DNA of 7,349 bases from Bacteroidota bacterium. Its GTDB lineage: Bacteria > Bacteroidota > Bacteroidia > Bacteroidales > UBA1556. Within the stretch, counting starts at the first letter, position 1. The number at the start of each line of letters is the position of its first letter. This document shows, in pieces, positions 4,316 to 7,349 of the stretch. The position numbers and the translations under genes were made by a program. Under the pieces are notes generated by a model that did no database searches, was not told where the DNA came from, and saw only the letters and a list, made by a program, of their open reading frames with translations. The stretch covers positions 1 through 7,349 of the forward strand of contig QMPB01000212.1 of the NCBI GenBank assembly GCA_003648395.1. Direction: 5' to 3'.

Positions 4316-7279
4316 TTACTTTTCAGGAATATAAACCACAGCGTTTGTATTTTTACCATCAAGTCTAATATCGAGTTCTTCATCAAAATGAACCATTCGC
4401 AAATATTCATCCTCATAGCTTGCCGGCAAAGAGTCCAAATAATCATAATTTGTATAGCCTTGCTTAATATGCGGATTTACTGTAAGGTAACCTACTCCAA
4501 AGGAAGTAAGATTTTGAAAGAAGTGTGTTCCTTGACTTGGATCAATTCTATAATTAGATAATCCTGACTCAACAATAATTCGCGACTGACTAATCTGCGG
4601 CCAATTAACTGGAATACCCAGCCAACGATCCGACGAGCCCCATCTTCCTGGACCAATTAGGATATAATTTTTATCCTCTTTCATAAACTGATCATTAATT
4701 TTCTCTATCAGTTCTGGTAATAACAAATTATTTTTAGACTCAAACGACTGAGGTTTTACATATAGTATATCCTTAATATCGGTGTATATACCATTTCCTA
4801 AAGACGAATCTGAATAAATAATTGTATTATCAATATCCACATTTTCAACATCAACTTTCTGACTCATTGTGCTTTCAACAATAGGGCGAATTTGCAATAG
4901 GTTAAAGGTATAATCCCCAGATGCATCCTTATTAAGATTCACTGCAAACTCTATTTCAACTGGCTTATTCATAGCCTTTTGACCCAAAGCCAACACGTCA
5001 CTAACTATCTCCGATAGTGGGAACTTATTATATTTGAGAATATGCGAGAATGTCACAATTTTCTTACTATTCTCAACCCAAGAATCTCTAATCCGTTTAT
5101 CGTGCAAATCATAACTAGAAAGCATCATTCGCATTGAAGGATGATTAGGAAGATTTCTGGTAGTAAGGTGTTTTAAATTTACTGTTTCTGAAACAGAAGG
5201 AACAAATTCTTGCTGATTAAGATTTAATGCGTAAAACTTTTTCTGCGTTGTAGTTAATGCCAATTCTGGAGTTGATAACTGCAGTGCTTTTTGAGGACTT
5301 TTAGGTGAAAAGCGAAGACTAACGCCACTTCCATCAACAATCTGCTTTCCGAGTCCCAGAGCAATTTCCACCACCCCATCAGAAGCCTTTTCGCTGCCTA
5401 TTGGATAAAAATTAACTGAGCGCGTAACACCAGAGAAACTAGGCATAAATACATCACCATATTCTTGACCACAAACTTCCTGAAGAACAATCGCCATTTT
5501 TTCTTCATCAATAACATTCTTAGTAGCAGCCATATAAGCCTTACTAGCATTAAAATATACTGAAGAATACACATTCTTTATAGCCTCAGAAAGTTTTTTC
5601 AGATTCTTGCTTTTTGAAGGCACTAAAGGCAGCATCATAGTACTATAAATACCTGCAAAAGGCTGATAATGCGAATCTTCTAATAAACTAGAAGACCTAA
5701 TAGCAATGGGTTTATTAACAATATCAATATATTTCTCTAAATCTTGAATTAGGCTTATAGGAAGTGTGGCTTTTATAAAAGCTGCTAATATTTCTTCATC
5801 AGTAACATCAGAAAGTGCAACCTCATATAGATTATTAGATTCCATAAATTCATCAAACACATCGGTGCTAATAACAACTGTTTTAGGAATGGTAATAAAA
5901 ACCCCTGGGTATTTTTGATGCATTTTATTCTGCTTCAGCATAATATCTATAAAAGCCAAGCCACGAGCTTTTCCTCCGATAGAGCCCTCGCCTATTCTAG
6001 CAAACATCACATATTTATCAAAGCTCTTTCTATAGAATTTTGCAATTACACCTCTACTGGTATTTCTACGATAGTCGGCTAGTGCGTCATATATAAATGT
6101 TCTAATTTCATCAATATTATTAAAATGCTCAGCCCTCATAAACTTAAACATATTAGCAACATGATATAAAGCCCTTGATTTAAGCCATTTGGAAATATGG
6201 TTTCTATTTATATGATATTCCAATACCTCATCAGGCACTTCTTTTATCAATCGTTGTAAACTCTGCAAATCGTGAGCCTTACCAATAATTTTATCCTCTC
6301 GAGGACAATAGAAATTAAAATCGCCAAATGCAAAATTATTCAGTATGTAATGGCGCAATTCTTTATTTAAGGATTTAGAATTTTTATCTACAAAATCAAC
6401 TCCAAGCTCATCAGCATAACGTTTATTATTTGCATCCGAAGATTGCAATAAATAAGGCATAAACGCATCTTCCTTTCTTACAAGCTTGCCTAATTTAAGT
6501 CCTGCAAATTTATCTCTAACACCTCTGCGATTATAACTCATATCAGAAACAACACCTAGCAGATTATTTTTATATCGCTCAAAATACTCAAGAGCTTTAT
6601 CGTAATCAGTAGCTAGTACAATTTTTGGACGACCACGCATCCTCATTGTCTTTTGATGTTCGTTTAAGCCCTCAGTCATATATTTTTTCGACTGATTAAA
6701 GATAACCTTATACATATTAGGCAAATATGAAGAGTAGAATCGCACCGAGTCTTCCACAAGAATAACTACGGGCACACCTACCTGGTTCACATCGTATTCT
6801 ACATTCATTGCATCCTCTATAAGTTTTACAATTGCTAGCAGAATATCAGAATTTCCTAACCAACTAAAGACATAATCAAAAGCATGTATATCTTCATTCT
6901 CAAGCCTTTTACTAATTTCACGACTAAATGGAGTTAAAGCGACAATAGGTATATTTTCAAACTTTTCTTTAATCTTATTAGAAAGCACAAAAGGATCCAT
7001 ACCCTCTACACTAAGCATATTAATTACCAAATCTATTTGCTGATCATCCATAGTATAAAAAACATCATCAGCAGTAGAAACCTGTATAAATTGTGGAGGA
7101 TAGCGTAGGTTTAAAGCAACATACTCATTAAAAATTTGTTCATCAATACGCCCATCCTCTTCAAGCATAAACGCATCATACTCACTGCAAATCAATAACA
7201 CTTTATTAATTCGCTTACTCATTAATTGCCCAAACTCTACATCTGTATTATAGAAATATGAATTACTTTGTATAGCCAT
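4316..7279 (-). CDS. Receiver-receiver-PPDK_N (ATP-grasp) protein of unknown function
   Basis: This 987-residue soluble protein resembles a conserved Bacteroidota family usually annotated as PEP/pyruvate-binding domain protein. Residues 25-160 form a receiver-like domain whose phospho-acceptor position is Met88 and whose conserved Lys is lost, so it is a pseudo-receiver. Residues 170-318 form a second receiver with the key residues apparently kept: acidic Glu176-Asp177, phospho-acceptor Asp246, Ser280/281 and Lys299. After a linker (320-420), residues 425-800 match the ATP-grasp domain of PEP synthase and pyruvate phosphate dikinase: GEGSIGGKARGL at 430-441, IAIRSSSLLEDS at 525-536, FAGIYST at 541-547, EIE at 775-777 and LLQIRPI at 794-800. 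The swivelling phosphohistidine domain (GGxTSHAA motif) and the PEP barrel are absent. The C-terminus (801-987) has GPGRWGSSDRWLGIPVNW and PSQGTHFFQNL instead. It has no signal peptide or membrane segment. A regulated ATP-dependent phosphotransferase or ligase is plausible, but no substrate is known to me. The start at 7279 has no clear ribosome site; Met20 is an alternative. Confidence 0.9.
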   Translation of the reverse strand: MAIQSNSYFYNTDVEFGQLMSKRINKVLLICSEYDAFMLEEDGRIDEQIFNEYVALNLRYPPQFIQVSTADDVFYTMDDQQIDLVINMLSVEGMDPFVLSNKIKEKFENIPIVALTPFSREISKRLENEDIHAFDYVFSWLGNSDILLAIVKLIEDAMNVEYDVNQVGVPVVILVEDSVRFYSSYLPNMYKVIFNQSKKYMTEGLNEHQKTMRMRGRPKIVLATDYDKALEYFERYKNNLLGVVSDMSYNRRGVRDKFAGLKLGKLVRKEDAFMPYLLQSSDANNKRYADELGVDFVDKNSKSLNKELRHYILNNFAFGDFNFYCPREDKIIGKAHDLQSLQRLIKEVPDEVLEYHINRNHISKWLKSRALYHVANMFKFMRAEHFNNIDEIRTFIYDALADYRRNTSRGVIAKFYRKSFDKYVMFARIGEGSIGGKARGLAFIDIMLKQNKMHQKYPGVFITIPKTVVISTDVFDEFMESNNLYEVALSDVTDEEILAAFIKATLPISLIQDLEKYIDIVNKPIAIRSSSLLEDSHYQPFAGIYSTMMLPLVPSKSKNLKKLSEAIKNVYSSVYFNASKAYMAATKNVIDEEKMAIVLQEVCGQEYGDVFMPSFSGVTRSVNFYPIGSEKASDGVVEIALGLGKQIVDGSGVSLRFSPKSPQKALQLSTPELALTTTQKKFYALNLNQQEFVPSVSETVNLKHLTTRNLPNHPSMRMMLSSYDLHDKRIRDSWVENSKKIVTFSHILKYNKFPLSEIVSDVLALGQKAMNKPVEIEFAVNLNKDASGDYTFNLLQIRPIVESTMSQKVDVENVDIDNTIIYSDSSLGNGIYTDIKDILYVKPQSFESKNNLLLPELIEKINDQFMKEDKNYILIGPGRWGSSDRWLGIPVNWPQISQSRIIVESGLSNYRIDPSQGTHFFQNLTSFGVGYLTVNPHIKQGYTNYDYLDSLPASYEDEYLRMVHFDEELDIRLDGKNTNAVVYIPEK

Positions 7280-7349
7280 TTTAAATAATTAGTTTCAATA
7301 AAATACTTTAAAAATTATAGTATTAGTATAACTACGACCTCTGCAATAC

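Noticed and set aside
7280..7349. Promoter upstream of the 987-residue gene (TATAAT on the minus strand)
   Set aside because: There is no well-placed -33/-35 partner, and TATAAT is likely by chance in this base composition; nothing else was seen in these 70 bases.

Overview
The window is an AT-rich chromosomal segment that most likely comes from a Bacteroidota bacterium. Three things point there: a long receiver-receiver-ATP-grasp protein of a type I know mainly from Bacteroidota, housekeeping proteins with Bacteroidota-like sequence, and two of the three visible starts lacking a clear Shine-Dalgarno sequence. I see no phage, transposase, CRISPR or toxin-antitoxin gene. This is mostly ordinary core genome, with unusual repeats between the genes.

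Layout: the left edge (1-798, plus strand) holds the last 265 codons of DNA polymerase I, including polymerase motifs A, B and C. It converges on three minus-strand genes. In transcription order these are a 987-residue signalling/ATP-grasp protein of unknown function (7279-4316), a small heat-shock protein of the Hsp20 family (4053-3616) and the disaggregase ClpB (3484-899). The Hsp20 and ClpB genes form a chaperone pair: Hsp20 binds unfolding clients and ClpB, with DnaK, extracts them from aggregates. A perfect 15-bp hairpin just after the Hsp20 stop suggests that the two genes are at least partly separate transcription units.

Intergenic DNA: two gaps (799-898 and about 4224-4315) carry copies of one repeat family. 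It is built from a CAGTnnGCAGTC-type half and an ACTGAAG-heptamer half, and each copy starts within a few bases of the stop codon of a minus-strand gene. The second copy contains an 18-bp perfect palindrome flanked by GAAG on both sides. Removing the palindrome and one GAAG restores the heptamer phase, so it looks like a small insertion with a 4-bp target duplication. The 5' region of hsp20 (4054-4230) holds a 14-bp palindrome followed by a U8 tract and a strong ribosome binding site. It is a candidate for post-transcriptional, possibly temperature-responsive, control.

The most interesting protein is the 987-residue one. It has a degenerate and an apparently intact receiver domain fused to a PEP-synthase/PPDK-type ATP-grasp domain, yet lacks the swivelling phosphohistidine domain and the PEP-binding barrel needed for the usual reaction. 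I found no convincing new multi-gene system.
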